Of a stretch of 34,017 nt of DNA, positions 11,501-18,000 are shown one piece after another. The translations under genes and the position numbers were made by a program. The DNA lies in the NCBI GenBank assembly GCA_965554225.1, contig CBEVZC010000021.1:1-34017 (forward strand). Reading direction: 5' to 3'. The DNA is from BMS3ABIN04 sp965554225 (GTDB lineage: Bacteria; Bacteroidota; Ignavibacteria; Ignavibacteriales; Melioribacteraceae). The notes below the pieces were generated by a model. It did no database searches and was not told the DNA's origin. It worked only from the letters and a program-made list of their open reading frames with translations. Position 1 is the first letter of the stretch, and every line of letters starts with the position of its first letter.

Positions 11501-12693
11501 CAATAATATCATTCAATGAAAAATTTAAACATGGCATACTAGACTATTACACTAATATATCTGAAGATGAATTATTAAATTATTACGAGAAGACTCAAGC
11601 GAATCTAAACATTGAATCAGGAATACTATTCAAATGTGCTTATTTAAATGTGGAAAATGGAAATGACAGATTATTAATTGTGGCACATCATCTGGTGATT
11701 GACAGTGTTTCATGGAGAATATTAACAGAAGATATTCAGAAGATATATTCTCAACTATCGAAAGGGATTAACCCTCAATTACCTTTAAAATCTACAGATT
11801 ACAAATTCTGGTCCAATAAATTATTAATGTATAATATTGAAAATTTCAACGAAGATTTTGAGTATTGGTCAAAACAAAAACAAATTCAAAATCAATCAAA
11901 AATAGATATTGAAACAGATTTAAATAATATTGAAAAAAACTGTTCAATAATCAAGAAAGAGATTTCAAAAGAAGATACTGAAAACATTACTGTTTCTACT
12001 GAGAAGCTTAATGTTGACTTAAAAGAATTACTTTTTACATGTTTGGTTAGGGCATACTCTAAGATGACTGGCAAAAGAATTATAACAATTTCTCTTGAAA
12101 GTCATGGAAGGGAAGATTTGTTTGATGACGTAGATATTTCTAGGACTGTAGGATGGTTTACCTCCATCTATCCTGTTGTTATCGATTTAGAATCCAGTAT
12201 TACACAAATTGATACAATGAATATTGTCAAGAAATCATTAAGAACTATTCCAAATAATGGATTTTCATACATGCTGTATCGTTATTTGTCAGATGAAAAA
12301 TATTGCAGTGATTTACCTCACTTGTCTGAAATTAGTTTTAACTATCTTGGGTTGTTTGATACAGATAACCAAGAAAAACAAATATTTATTCCTTCAATTG
12401 AAAATAAAGGACAAGAAAGAGCAAAAGAGAATATTCGTCCTTTTCAAATTGATATATCATGTAGTTTATTAAACAAGAAACTACTGATAAATTGTGCTTA
12501 TAATTCATCACGATTTAAGTCTGATGATATAGAAAGTTTAATCAAAGATTTTAAAAATGAACTATTGTTAATTTCTCAAATAAAAGGAGCGCCCGAGCAA
12601 ATTCTTTCAGCATCTGATTTGGAAATTGATGTTGATGAAAATGAATTTGATTCAATATTATCTGAGCTCGGAGAGGATTTAGAAGATGAATAA
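2560..12693 (+). CDS. NRPS with two embedded sulfotransferases, C-A-T-ST-T-ST-C-A-T-E
   Basis: A 3377-residue two-module synthetase. In order: N-terminal docking-like helix (LSPEKRALLEKKL, about 10-22); C domain (45-480, HHIIADG 171-177); A2 (about 485-990, SGSTGKPKG near 645, NGYGPTE near 785); carrier T1 (IGGNS, Ser1040); sulfotransferase ST1 (1138-1420); carrier T2 (MGGNS, Ser1465); ST2 (1560-1840); L-L type C domain (about 1855-2290, HHIISDG 1994-2000); A3 (about 2305-2800); carrier T3 (LGGDS, Ser2867); E domain (about 2915-3340, HHLVIDS from 3043, ESHGRE, FNYLG). It ends in a COM-like acidic tail. A2 and A3 have related unusual pockets (DGMYFGGIYK, DVYYMGGICK), substrate unknown. The protein should add two residues, act with PAPS on something held on T1/T2, and epimerize the second residue. 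The stop overlaps the next start by 8 bases. The domain calls are firm; the chemistry is inferred. Confidence 0.97.
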   Translation: MSDLNDRLKKLSPEKRALLEKKLRINALAEQKKNAIPHMEYDEYYPMSSHQERLWFLNQLDTQSSNYNMPYALRLKGNIKKEHIEGTFRIIVDRHEILNSIYSVKSRKPVQNILKGNYHLDYISNIESKKKLEDFINEEADKPFDLSSGPLYRIKLIKINTDEHLLLLTFHHIIADGWSISILLEEFTIIYSSISRNEQPDLATLPIQYYDYAAWRRKSFDQEKENNQLNYWKKKLSGMPQILDLPYKVNKVNKQTNIGDRVIKNIPNDLFKKAKKIILEKGITPFIFYLTVFEIALFKYSHQNDFGIGILYADRQQPETKKLIGFFVNTLVKRSKINNHESYEDLLKKVKVDVLEANQNSLIPFDEIVNTILEERNNEVSPLFQVLFDYQIAPPRKIEIGDLKIEAVEQKLNSAKFNLAMIVEEEQNSAKLNIEYNTDKFDKELIERFTESFILILQQISDSTEIKIKNIQTISQRDRELITFWNKTDKEFNKNTCIHELIKERAKEFPNRQAIIHENKSITYKELDRLSDKIAAYLIANDIKHENVVGVFIPSSIEFLIAAIGIMKSGAAYLPLDPNYPEERIMYMLNDSNAKVILSLSTQENDFIDNLPNTIFYEDIVNVKYDIDLESIKVFSSNTAYYIYTSGSTGKPKGVMCNHLGVINHYYDAIRNINFNEPIISPLWSSPNFDGSIMELFHPLLNGGTLKIVPESVRPLETKLFGWIKENGINYSYLPPFMLDGFANYLEGNFENYPLKRLFVGVEPIKQETLHRIQQSIPELLITNGYGPTETTIYSTSFIVNDFTQSELIVPIGKAISNTKIFLLDENLNLVPHGVLGEIYISSIAIAKGYVGKPDLTAEKFIPNYFTEIGGERLYKTGDLGKYDENGDIVFAGRVDNQVKLRGFRIELGEIENSIKSLPYINDAVVLLDKPGNKNAKIVACIIPKSDAEHSSIKRDLGKTLPTYMIPNLFVEFNSFPQTPNNKIDRRAIINIIDSRRIELKVTETPRNKLEKYIKEEISKVLGVENIGIHDNFFSIGGNSIHAAVLANRLQGYLKENFHVGSIFFAPTIYEISKYINKYYPEKILELFGENLDDYYTEVDEEIFLDNTINKKDIQVFNDIIKKQINISNSKPTKKNKKAIFILSPPRSGSTLLRVMLEGSEQLFAPPELELLSFNSMKERGEKFSNEFEVLKEGLTKAIMELKHFNKEQATNFIKQYEEKDYSTINFYSILQELVGEKTLVDKTPIYSISPDILNRIEENFEEAIYIHLIRNPYAAIYSFIEAKMDNYIIGQDHGFGIRQLAELVWYVSNKNITNFLNYIPINRKTTVRFEDLVSSPDLVMKRMSNFLGIKYNHSMIEPYKGNKMTEGTNELLPMVGDLKFYIHKKIKSDVVDAWKTNHKKDFISDFSLNLAKEFNYATNDLTTNISQKKHRDKFENYLINLWKEVLEIDKLEIDDDFFEMGGNSLHAAVLANRIQQDLQVEIKPQSIFLAPTIRELTSYAREYYPDLIEKKFGESVKNKFVEIELEKSKVLTEDDFNKFKSILKPLPKLKLDNSTRNPRAIFILSPPRSGSTLLRVMLEGHHKLFSPPELDLLSFNTLGERKNKLSGNYGLWLQATIRAIMELKNVNADEAKKIMSGYEQQNLSIKEFYGILQSMAEDRILVDKTPTYGLDINILNRAEQYFDNPLYIHLTRHPYASIYSFIEAKLDENFFRYKHDFSRQELAELIWTVCHDNISQFLENIPENRKVKITFEDLVTNSFNEMEKLARFIGIEFSEKMLNPYDGNRMTDAVEKSSQMVGDFKFYLRKKIDPSAKQRWRNYHKHDFLSETSIEIANKLGYNLKNIQSSSASEEKYNEIERFDRTKELPLSFAQQRLWFLEQLDPGKSTYNIPSVLKIIGDFNLNIFKKSLNNLIQRHESLRTVFSTSEGKPIVNVITNIDLHVEFNDLRDRTETYIQNAILDFTKRPFTLDNELLFRAMVIQANYNEFYLVFSMHHIISDGWSTEIMVKELAFIYRNEKSQKEYHLPEINTSYIDYAAWQRKWLEGDSYTKQVKYWKNRLADIPKLLELPLDNPRPAVQQQIGKRIQFEIDEAVVKKINEMAGKENTTLFINLFTVFNVLLNKYSNSKDIVVGTPVAGRTRSEIENIIGFFVNTLVLRNKINTKYSFKKLLHQVKENFFEDFANQDIPFEKLVDELNIDRSLSHTPLFQVMFVLNNSPLSKIEFSDFSVEPMSLDLGNAKFDVTFVLTKRGNRIRGSVEFDRALFKQESIERFINHYSYLLNLLLKNQNIKLSELELISEDEKNLILNTWNKSKSEFPKNKTIHDLFVERAEEIPNNAAVEFNGQTINYGELDKRSNAISNYLIDLGVGKNEVVGINLSPSIETITLILGILKSGAAYLSLDPTYPEKRIQYMVKDSNTKIVFITKDLKNKYLNSDIKTIIVDSTNFSEIFNNYENPNVTVYPENLAYVIYTSGSTGMPKGVMLSHKGVINHAFDIDKRKPIRNGVCSLWTSLNFDVSIYEIFYPLIFGNELHIVPLDIRPMNAQLFSWLSEHQVQSGYLPPFTLDEYNDWLEKNPGRCSIRKLMVGVEPIKLKTLSGLYEKVPELLILNGYGPTETTICSTIYEIKEKVFSDDITPIGSAMSNTRIFILDRNMNFTPIGVPGEIYIESEGEAWGYLGRPAFTAEKFIPNPFSKTVGKRIYRTGDLAFYQPDGNIKFVGRVDTQVKFKGFRIELGEIEENIKNHNAVNEAAVIIREDQPGIKKLVGYFTLNVGDSIDSSELRNYLSEILPDYMIPSVFVELDEMPKTPNGKIDRKNLPVPTEDDLVLSTEFVEAQGETEEILLKIWKEVLKVNKIGILDNFFELGGDSILGIQVIAKANQKGIKLSPRNLFQHPTIKGLASVAGQSKPIIAEQGLVTGEAELTPIQTWFFRQKFSNENHWNQSLLLELTEELDKDILILTLNIIVEHHDVLRTNFIKRNGNTIISFNEKFKHGILDYYTNISEDELLNYYEKTQANLNIESGILFKCAYLNVENGNDRLLIVAHHLVIDSVSWRILTEDIQKIYSQLSKGINPQLPLKSTDYKFWSNKLLMYNIENFNEDFEYWSKQKQIQNQSKIDIETDLNNIEKNCSIIKKEISKEDTENITVSTEKLNVDLKELLFTCLVRAYSKMTGKRIITISLESHGREDLFDDVDISRTVGWFTSIYPVVIDLESSITQIDTMNIVKKSLRTIPNNGFSYMLYRYLSDEKYCSDLPHLSEISFNYLGLFDTDNQEKQIFIPSIENKGQERAKENIRPFQIDISCSLLNKKLLINCAYNSSRFKSDDIESLIKDFKNELLLISQIKGAPEQILSASDLEIDVDENEFDSILSELGEDLEDE
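5581..6822 (+). repeat. Carrier-linker-sulfotransferase unit, copy 1
   Basis: First copy of an in-frame tandem duplication: carrier domain with GGNSIHAAVLANR, a linker of about 70 residues containing YYP...FGE, then ST1. Copy 2 has GGNSLHAAVLANR, the same YYP...FGE linker pattern, then ST2. DNA similarity is clear in places (both contain gctgctgttt followed by ggcaaat or agcaaat), but third positions differ widely, so the duplication is old or the copies were acquired separately. Ends are approximate. Confidence 0.85.
5968..6825 (+). other. Sulfotransferase domain ST1 inside the NRPS
   Basis: Residues 1137-1422 of the gene at 2560. Visible motifs are the 5'-phosphosulfate-binding loop SPPRSGSTLLR (1144-1154), PPEL (1166-1169), VDKTPIY (1241-1247), the 3'-phosphate-binding motif RNPYAAIYS (1271-1279), LAELVW, and RFEDLV further on. 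This is the P-loop sulfotransferase pattern with Arg in the loop, as in tyrosylprotein sulfotransferases. From memory it is closest to the ST domains of CurM (curacin) and olefin synthases, which sulfonate a beta-hydroxyl on a carrier-bound chain. ST1 reads G-S-E (1159-1161) where ST2 has G-H-H, so the two may differ in activity. Substrate unknown. Confidence 0.9.
6853..8085 (+). repeat. Carrier-linker-sulfotransferase unit, copy 2
   Basis: Second copy of the unit. The carrier Ser1465 lies 425 residues after Ser1040 of copy 1, and the ST motifs lie 422 residues after theirs. This copy has no adenylation domain of its own, so its carrier must be loaded from T1, from an outside enzyme, or not at all. 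Because of this copy the protein has one carrier more than it has adenylation domains. Ends are approximate. Confidence 0.85.
7234..8088 (+). other. Sulfotransferase domain ST2 inside the NRPS
   Basis: Residues 1559-1843 of the gene at 2560. Motifs: SPPRSGSTLLR (1566-1576), GHHKLFSPPEL (1581-1591), VDKTPTY (1663-1669), RHPYASIYS (1693-1701), LAELIW, TFEDLV. Every motif from the phosphosulfate loop to the 3'-phosphate motif is exactly 422 residues after its partner in ST1, so the two domains align there with no net insertion. ST2 looks the more canonical, keeping the His after the loop helix and RHP. It is expected to use PAPS as donor. The domain is followed directly by a canonical L-L type C domain that must accept whatever T2 carries, unless the T2-ST2 unit is bypassed. 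Confidence 0.9.
12670..12693 (+). promoter_or_regulatory. Ribosome binding site and 8-base gene overlap
   Basis: The sequence GGAGAGG (12670-12676) lies 9 bases before the ATG at 12686. This is the best Shine-Dalgarno site in the window. The start and the upstream stop overlap as ATGAATAA (12686-12693), the arrangement expected for translational coupling, which would keep the E-domain protein and its D-L C-domain partner in similar amounts. Confidence 0.75.
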
Positions 12694-15055
12694 AGTTAAA
12701 AAAAATATTGAAGATATTTACCCACTTTCACCAATGCAAGAGGGAATGCTTTTCCACAAAATTCTGGATGATAAATCTGATGAATATTTTGAACAATTAA
12801 GCTGCAACTTATCGGGCGAATTAAACTTTTATTTTTTTCAAAAAGCTTGGCAGAAAGTGATAGATAGGAATTCTGTTCTTAGAACATCATTTGTATATAA
12901 AAAATCTAAAAGGATGGTTCAAGTTGTCCATAAAAAGGTGCAGCTCAATATATTACATGATGATTTATCGGATTTGAATGATGATGTTAAAGAGAAGCGC
13001 ATAAAAGATATATTATTGAGGGATAGAAAAGACGGTATAGATCTTTCAAAAGTTCCAATAATTAAACTACGCATAATTAAGTTAGAAGAACAGAAGCATA
13101 AGTTTATCTGGAATCACCATCATATAATATTGGATGGATGGTCGTTGCCTCTAATTTTAAAAGAAGTTTTCTTCTATTATGAATCATTTAGAAAAAATAG
13201 GAATGATGACCTTCCGCCGAGTACTCCATATAAAAATTATATAACATGGTTAGGGAATAAGAATATTGATGATGAAAAAGTGTTTTGGAAAAATTATTTA
13301 AAAGATTTGGATTCTCCAACACCTTTGGTTATTGATAAACTTAATACTAAAGGAATTGAGCCCGATATTATTAAGAAAACAATAAGAATTGATGAGCAGA
13401 CATCAAATGTTGTAAGTGAATTTGTAAAAAAAAGTAAAATAACACATAGTTGCTTTCTTCAAGCTGTGTGGGCAATTATTTTGAATAAATATTCAGGTAA
13501 AGATGATATAGTATTTGGTCAAACTGTTTCTGGAAGACCGGCTGATTTAGTAGGTTCAGAGTTCATTGTTGGATTATTAATAAATACTTTGCCAGTTAGA
13601 GCAAAAATTGATAATCATGCGGCAGTATTTGATTGGATACAGGGTTTTCATAATTCTTTAATCGAGTTAAGAGATTATGAGCACACTCCACTATATGAAA
13701 TACAGAAATGTACGGATATACCAAGCAAAGAAGAATTATTTAAGAGTATTTTTGTTTTTGAAAATTATCCAATAGATGAATCAGTAAACAACACTAATCT
13801 TAGTTTGAGTATAGAAGACATTGACTCATTCGAAAGAACCAATTATCCAATCACAATAGTATCGGGTCCAGGAAAAGAGATCCCTATTGAAATTGCTTTT
13901 GATAATAGTAAGATAAATGAAGAGTTGGTTGATAATTTATTGAATCATTTCAAAATAATTATTGAACAAATAATCACAAATCCCAAACAAAAAATTAAAG
14001 AGTTAAAATTAGTAAGCAATATTCTAGAAATACCAACTGAACATCATATTCTTGAAGATATAGTTGTTGAGTTTGAAAACGTTGTGAAAAAATACAGCGA
14101 ACAACCTGCATTAGTTTACGAAGGAAAGGGTATCTCTTATAATAAATTAAATCAAAGATCAAATGAAGTTGCAAATTATTTAATAGAACATAGACTGGGT
14201 TTAGAAGATAAAATTGGAATATTTATTAACCGATCTCCTGAAATGATTTATGCAATATTAGGTGTACTTAAAGCTGGTGCAGCATATATACCAATAGATG
14301 TTAATTATCCAGTAGATCGAATAAATTATATTATTAATGATTCAGATCTAAAGTGCGTTCTCACTACAACTAATTTAAATATAAATATTAAGTTTAAATA
14401 TAAAATAAATATAGATGCTATTAACACTGCAAATTATGATAACCCTAATGTAAATATTGATCAAGATAATCTGGCCTATCTCATATATACTTCCGGGTCA
14501 ACAGGTAAACCAAAAGGAACATTACTTACAAGAATGGGTTTAGCTAATTATTTAGCTTGGTGTAAAAAAGAATATCCTTTAAACGAAGGTAAAGGATCTA
14601 TACTTCATTCACCAATTAGTTTTGATGCAACAATAACTTCTATATTCACGCCATTGATTGCAGGTAAAGCTATATATATAATTCCCGAAAATGCTGAACT
14701 TGAGGAATTAAGAAACATTCTAATAAATGAAAAAAACTTTAGTGTAATTAAAATCACTCCAGCACATTTGGATTTATTAACAACACAATTGAATGAAAAG
14801 GAGTTACATCATTTAACACATTCATTGGTTATTGGTGGAGAGAATTTGACATTTAACCAAATTAGTAAATGGATTGAATATGCTCCACAAACAAATATTT
14901 ATAACGAATATGGACCAACAGAAACTGTAGTTGGGTCAGTTGTTTTTAATATTAAAAATAAATTAAAAAATGGTTCGGTTCCCATAGGTAAACCAATCAT
15001 TAATACAAATATTTATATTCTTGATAGTTATTTAAATCCTGTCCTCAAGGTGTAA
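12686..15055 (+). CDS. NRPS, N-terminal fragment of a frameshifted gene: C(D-L)-A4(partial)
   Basis: First part of a C-A-T-C-A-T synthetase whose frame breaks near 15041; the real gene spans 12686-19122. The N-terminus (YPLSPMQEGMLFH) is the acceptor type found after E-domain proteins, as in TycB, and the C domain (HHIILDG 145-151, SGRPADLVG, GLLINTLPVR) is of the D-L class, matching the E domain that ends the previous gene. A4 has YTSGSTGKPKG near 600 and NEYGPTETVVG near 750. Its pocket, DATKVGEVGK, resembles published Asn/Asp codes (Asn DLTKLGEVGK), so Asn is likely. The fragment ends after residue 789 at a TAA, before motifs A7-A10 and the carrier, so alone it should be inactive. The start is well supported by GGAGAGG upstream and the overlap with the preceding gene. 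Confidence 0.93.
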   Translation: MNKVKKNIEDIYPLSPMQEGMLFHKILDDKSDEYFEQLSCNLSGELNFYFFQKAWQKVIDRNSVLRTSFVYKKSKRMVQVVHKKVQLNILHDDLSDLNDDVKEKRIKDILLRDRKDGIDLSKVPIIKLRIIKLEEQKHKFIWNHHHIILDGWSLPLILKEVFFYYESFRKNRNDDLPPSTPYKNYITWLGNKNIDDEKVFWKNYLKDLDSPTPLVIDKLNTKGIEPDIIKKTIRIDEQTSNVVSEFVKKSKITHSCFLQAVWAIILNKYSGKDDIVFGQTVSGRPADLVGSEFIVGLLINTLPVRAKIDNHAAVFDWIQGFHNSLIELRDYEHTPLYEIQKCTDIPSKEELFKSIFVFENYPIDESVNNTNLSLSIEDIDSFERTNYPITIVSGPGKEIPIEIAFDNSKINEELVDNLLNHFKIIIEQIITNPKQKIKELKLVSNILEIPTEHHILEDIVVEFENVVKKYSEQPALVYEGKGISYNKLNQRSNEVANYLIEHRLGLEDKIGIFINRSPEMIYAILGVLKAGAAYIPIDVNYPVDRINYIINDSDLKCVLTTTNLNINIKFKYKINIDAINTANYDNPNVNIDQDNLAYLIYTSGSTGKPKGTLLTRMGLANYLAWCKKEYPLNEGKGSILHSPISFDATITSIFTPLIAGKAIYIIPENAELEELRNILINEKNFSVIKITPAHLDLLTTQLNEKELHHLTHSLVIGGENLTFNQISKWIEYAPQTNIYNEYGPTETVVGSVVFNIKNKLKNGSVPIGKPIINTNIYILDSYLNPVLKV
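15031..15046 (+). other. Frameshift point (-1) in the A4 domain, with TTTAAAT heptamer
   Basis: The upstream frame runs into TAA at 15053, while homology (PQGVTGELYINSVDIARGYL) continues in the frame whose codons start at 15046, one base back. The simplest reading is one missing C at 15043-15044 (the protein would read LNPVPQGV). Alternatively, the heptamer T TTA AAT (15031-15037), in the correct phase for a -1 slip, would give LNSCPQGV, which also fits the LNxxPxGV spacing of the other A domains here. I see no strong stem-loop just downstream and no internal Shine-Dalgarno sequence, so a sequencing error or real mutation is the more likely cause. Confidence 0.85.
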
Positions 15056-18000
15056 CTGGTGAACTTTACATAAATAGTGTTGATATTGCGAGAGGATACT
15101 TAAACCGACCTGATCTTACAGCCGAAAAATTTATACCGGATCCTTATAGTAAGGAACCGGGTATCCGAATGTACAAAACAGGAGATATTGTAGTTACTCA
15201 TTTAGACGGTTCTATAGAATTTTTATCCAGAAAAGATAATCAGGTTAAAATTAGAGGTTATAGAATAGAACTTGGAGAAATAGAAAACACTTTAAGTGAT
15301 CTCAAACATATTTCTAAAGCCGTAGTTCTGGATAAAATAAATGAAAGAAATGAAAAAGAATTAGTTGCTTTTCTTCAAACAACATCAAAAGAAGGAATTG
15401 ATTTATCAGATGTAAAACATCAAATAAAGAATAAATTACCTGATTATATGATTCCGCAACAAATGGTTGTTGTTGATGAATTTCCAATAACCAACAATGG
15501 AAAGATTGATACTAAAAAATTACGTAATTACAAGATTAACCGTGAGGAAAGTATTGAAAGTGACTCAATAATCACTAATGAAACTGAACAATTAATTTTA
15601 CAAATCGTAAAGGATTTATTAAAAATTCAATCAGTTAATTTAGATGATGATTTTTTTGAACTAGGAGGACATTCGTTAACAGCTGCTCAATGTTCTGCTC
15701 GAATTAGAGATATATTCAATATTGATTTACCTCTTAAAAGAATATTCGAATCAAAAAGTATAAAAGAAATTGCGAAAGCAGTTGATGAAATTAAAAGTTT
15801 ATATGAAGGTTTAGTTTTATCGAAGCCAAAAAAATATGATAAAAATGACAACTTCCCACTCTCATTTTCGCAAAGTCGTTTATGGTTTTTAGATAAGCTG
15901 GAACCGCTGAAAAATAACTACAATATACCTTCTGCTATTCTCATTGAGGGTAAATTGGATTATGATATACTAAATCAAAGTATTCAGAATATAATTGACA
16001 AACATGAAATTTTGAGGACATCATATTCTGATCATCTAGGGAAACCGTTTGCTACAATTCATAACAATCTTAAATTTAACCTAGATATAGAAGAGTTAAA
16101 AATAGAAACACAATCAATATATGATCAGCTGATTGTTGAAAAAGTGAAAGAGATATTCAAATATATATTCCATTTACAAAATCCACCTTTATTTAAAATA
16201 AAACTATTTAAAATTAGCCCAGAACAACATATCCTAGTTTTAGTAATGCATCATATTATTTCTGATGGATGGTCTTCTAATATTATGATTTCTGAGATGA
16301 TCAAATATTATAATGCATTATCTACTGGAAATGAAATAGAAGTAAATAATGATGGCTTGGAATACTCAGATTACGTTTATTGGCAAAAAGAGAATTATTC
16401 TGATGAAATATTATCATCAAAAGTAAAGTTCTGGAAAGATTATTTAGAGGGTATTCTGGAATGTATTGATCTTCCATTGGATTTTAAGAGACCTGAAGTT
16501 CAAACATTTAACGGGGAAACTTTAAAATTCAGTTTGAAAAAAAATCTCGTTGATAGATTAAATAAATTTAGTGTTAAAGAAGGATTTACAAATTTCATGG
16601 TATTCCTTTCAGTATATCAAATACTTTTGAGTAAGTACAGTAATCAAAAGGATGTTGTGATTGGAACACCTTCAGCGAATCGACTTTTTTCGGAATTTGA
16701 AAATGTTGTGGGATTTTTTGCTAATACAATTGCAATTAGAAGTAAAATAAATGATACAGATTCATTATTTCAACATATAAAACAAACCAGACAGAATGTT
16801 TTAGATACTTTTGCACATAGCGATTTACCTTTTGAAAAAATTGTAGATGCATTGGATATTGGAAGGCATTTGAGTATTTCACCAATTTTTCAAGTCGCAT
16901 TTATCTATCAAAACAATAAGAACAAAAGAGCAGAATTAAATAACCTCAAAACAAGCGAATACAATGTTTTACCGGAAATATCAAAATATGATTTAACATT
17001 AAATGTTTCTGAATTTGACGGAGAGATTAATTATTCATTCGAATATAACACTGATATCTTTAAGAAAAAATCTATCATCCAACTTCAAAGTCACTTTGAA
17101 CGATTATTAACTTTTCTTGTAAACTATCCAAGGAAAAAAATAGGCTTTGTTGATCTATTAAATGAGGATGATAAAACCGTGCAAATTTCTAAACTCACAA
17201 ATATTAAAAAAATAACTAATGATAAACTTTGTATTCATCAAGTATTCGAAAAAATTGCACGAGATTTTGCTGACAAAACAGCTCTAACATATTCAGAATT
17301 TGATGAGAAAAATATATTACACACTTCTGAAATTAGTTATTCATTTTTAAATCAGTCAGCCAATCAAATATCAAGATTTATTTTAGAAGAAGATATTAAT
17401 AGAGAAAATTTAATTGCAATTGCATTACCTCGCTCAGTTAAACTAATAGAATCAATATTGGGTGTGATGAAAGCCGGATGTGCATTTTTACCTATTGATC
17501 CTCTTTATCCTGAAGATAGAATAAAATATATGCTTCAGAATTCAGGAACTAGATATGTTATTACTACTTCATTCAATAAAGATGTTTTTAAAGAATTTGA
17601 TGGTAAAGTAATAGTTATTGATGAGATAAAAAATCAATTAAAGAAGTTCAAAAAGGATGATTTATCGTTGCCGATTAATAATGAGGGTTTGGCTTATGTA
17701 ATTTATACTTCGGGAACAACGGGTAAACCTAAAGGTACACTTCTAAATCATAAAGGAGCTGTAAATTTGGCTCAAGCTCAAAGAGATGTGTTCAACATTA
17801 CATCTAAAAGTAAAATATTTCAATTCTCCTCTTTGAGTTTTGATGCCTTCGTTTGGGAAACTGTGATGGCCTTATTAAATGGGGCCTCATTAAATCTTGT
17901 TCATCAAAAAATAATAACAAATTCAGAATTATTTGAAAAAGTACTAAGATCATTATCAATTACAATCATTACATTACCACCCTCAGTACTTTCAATATTA

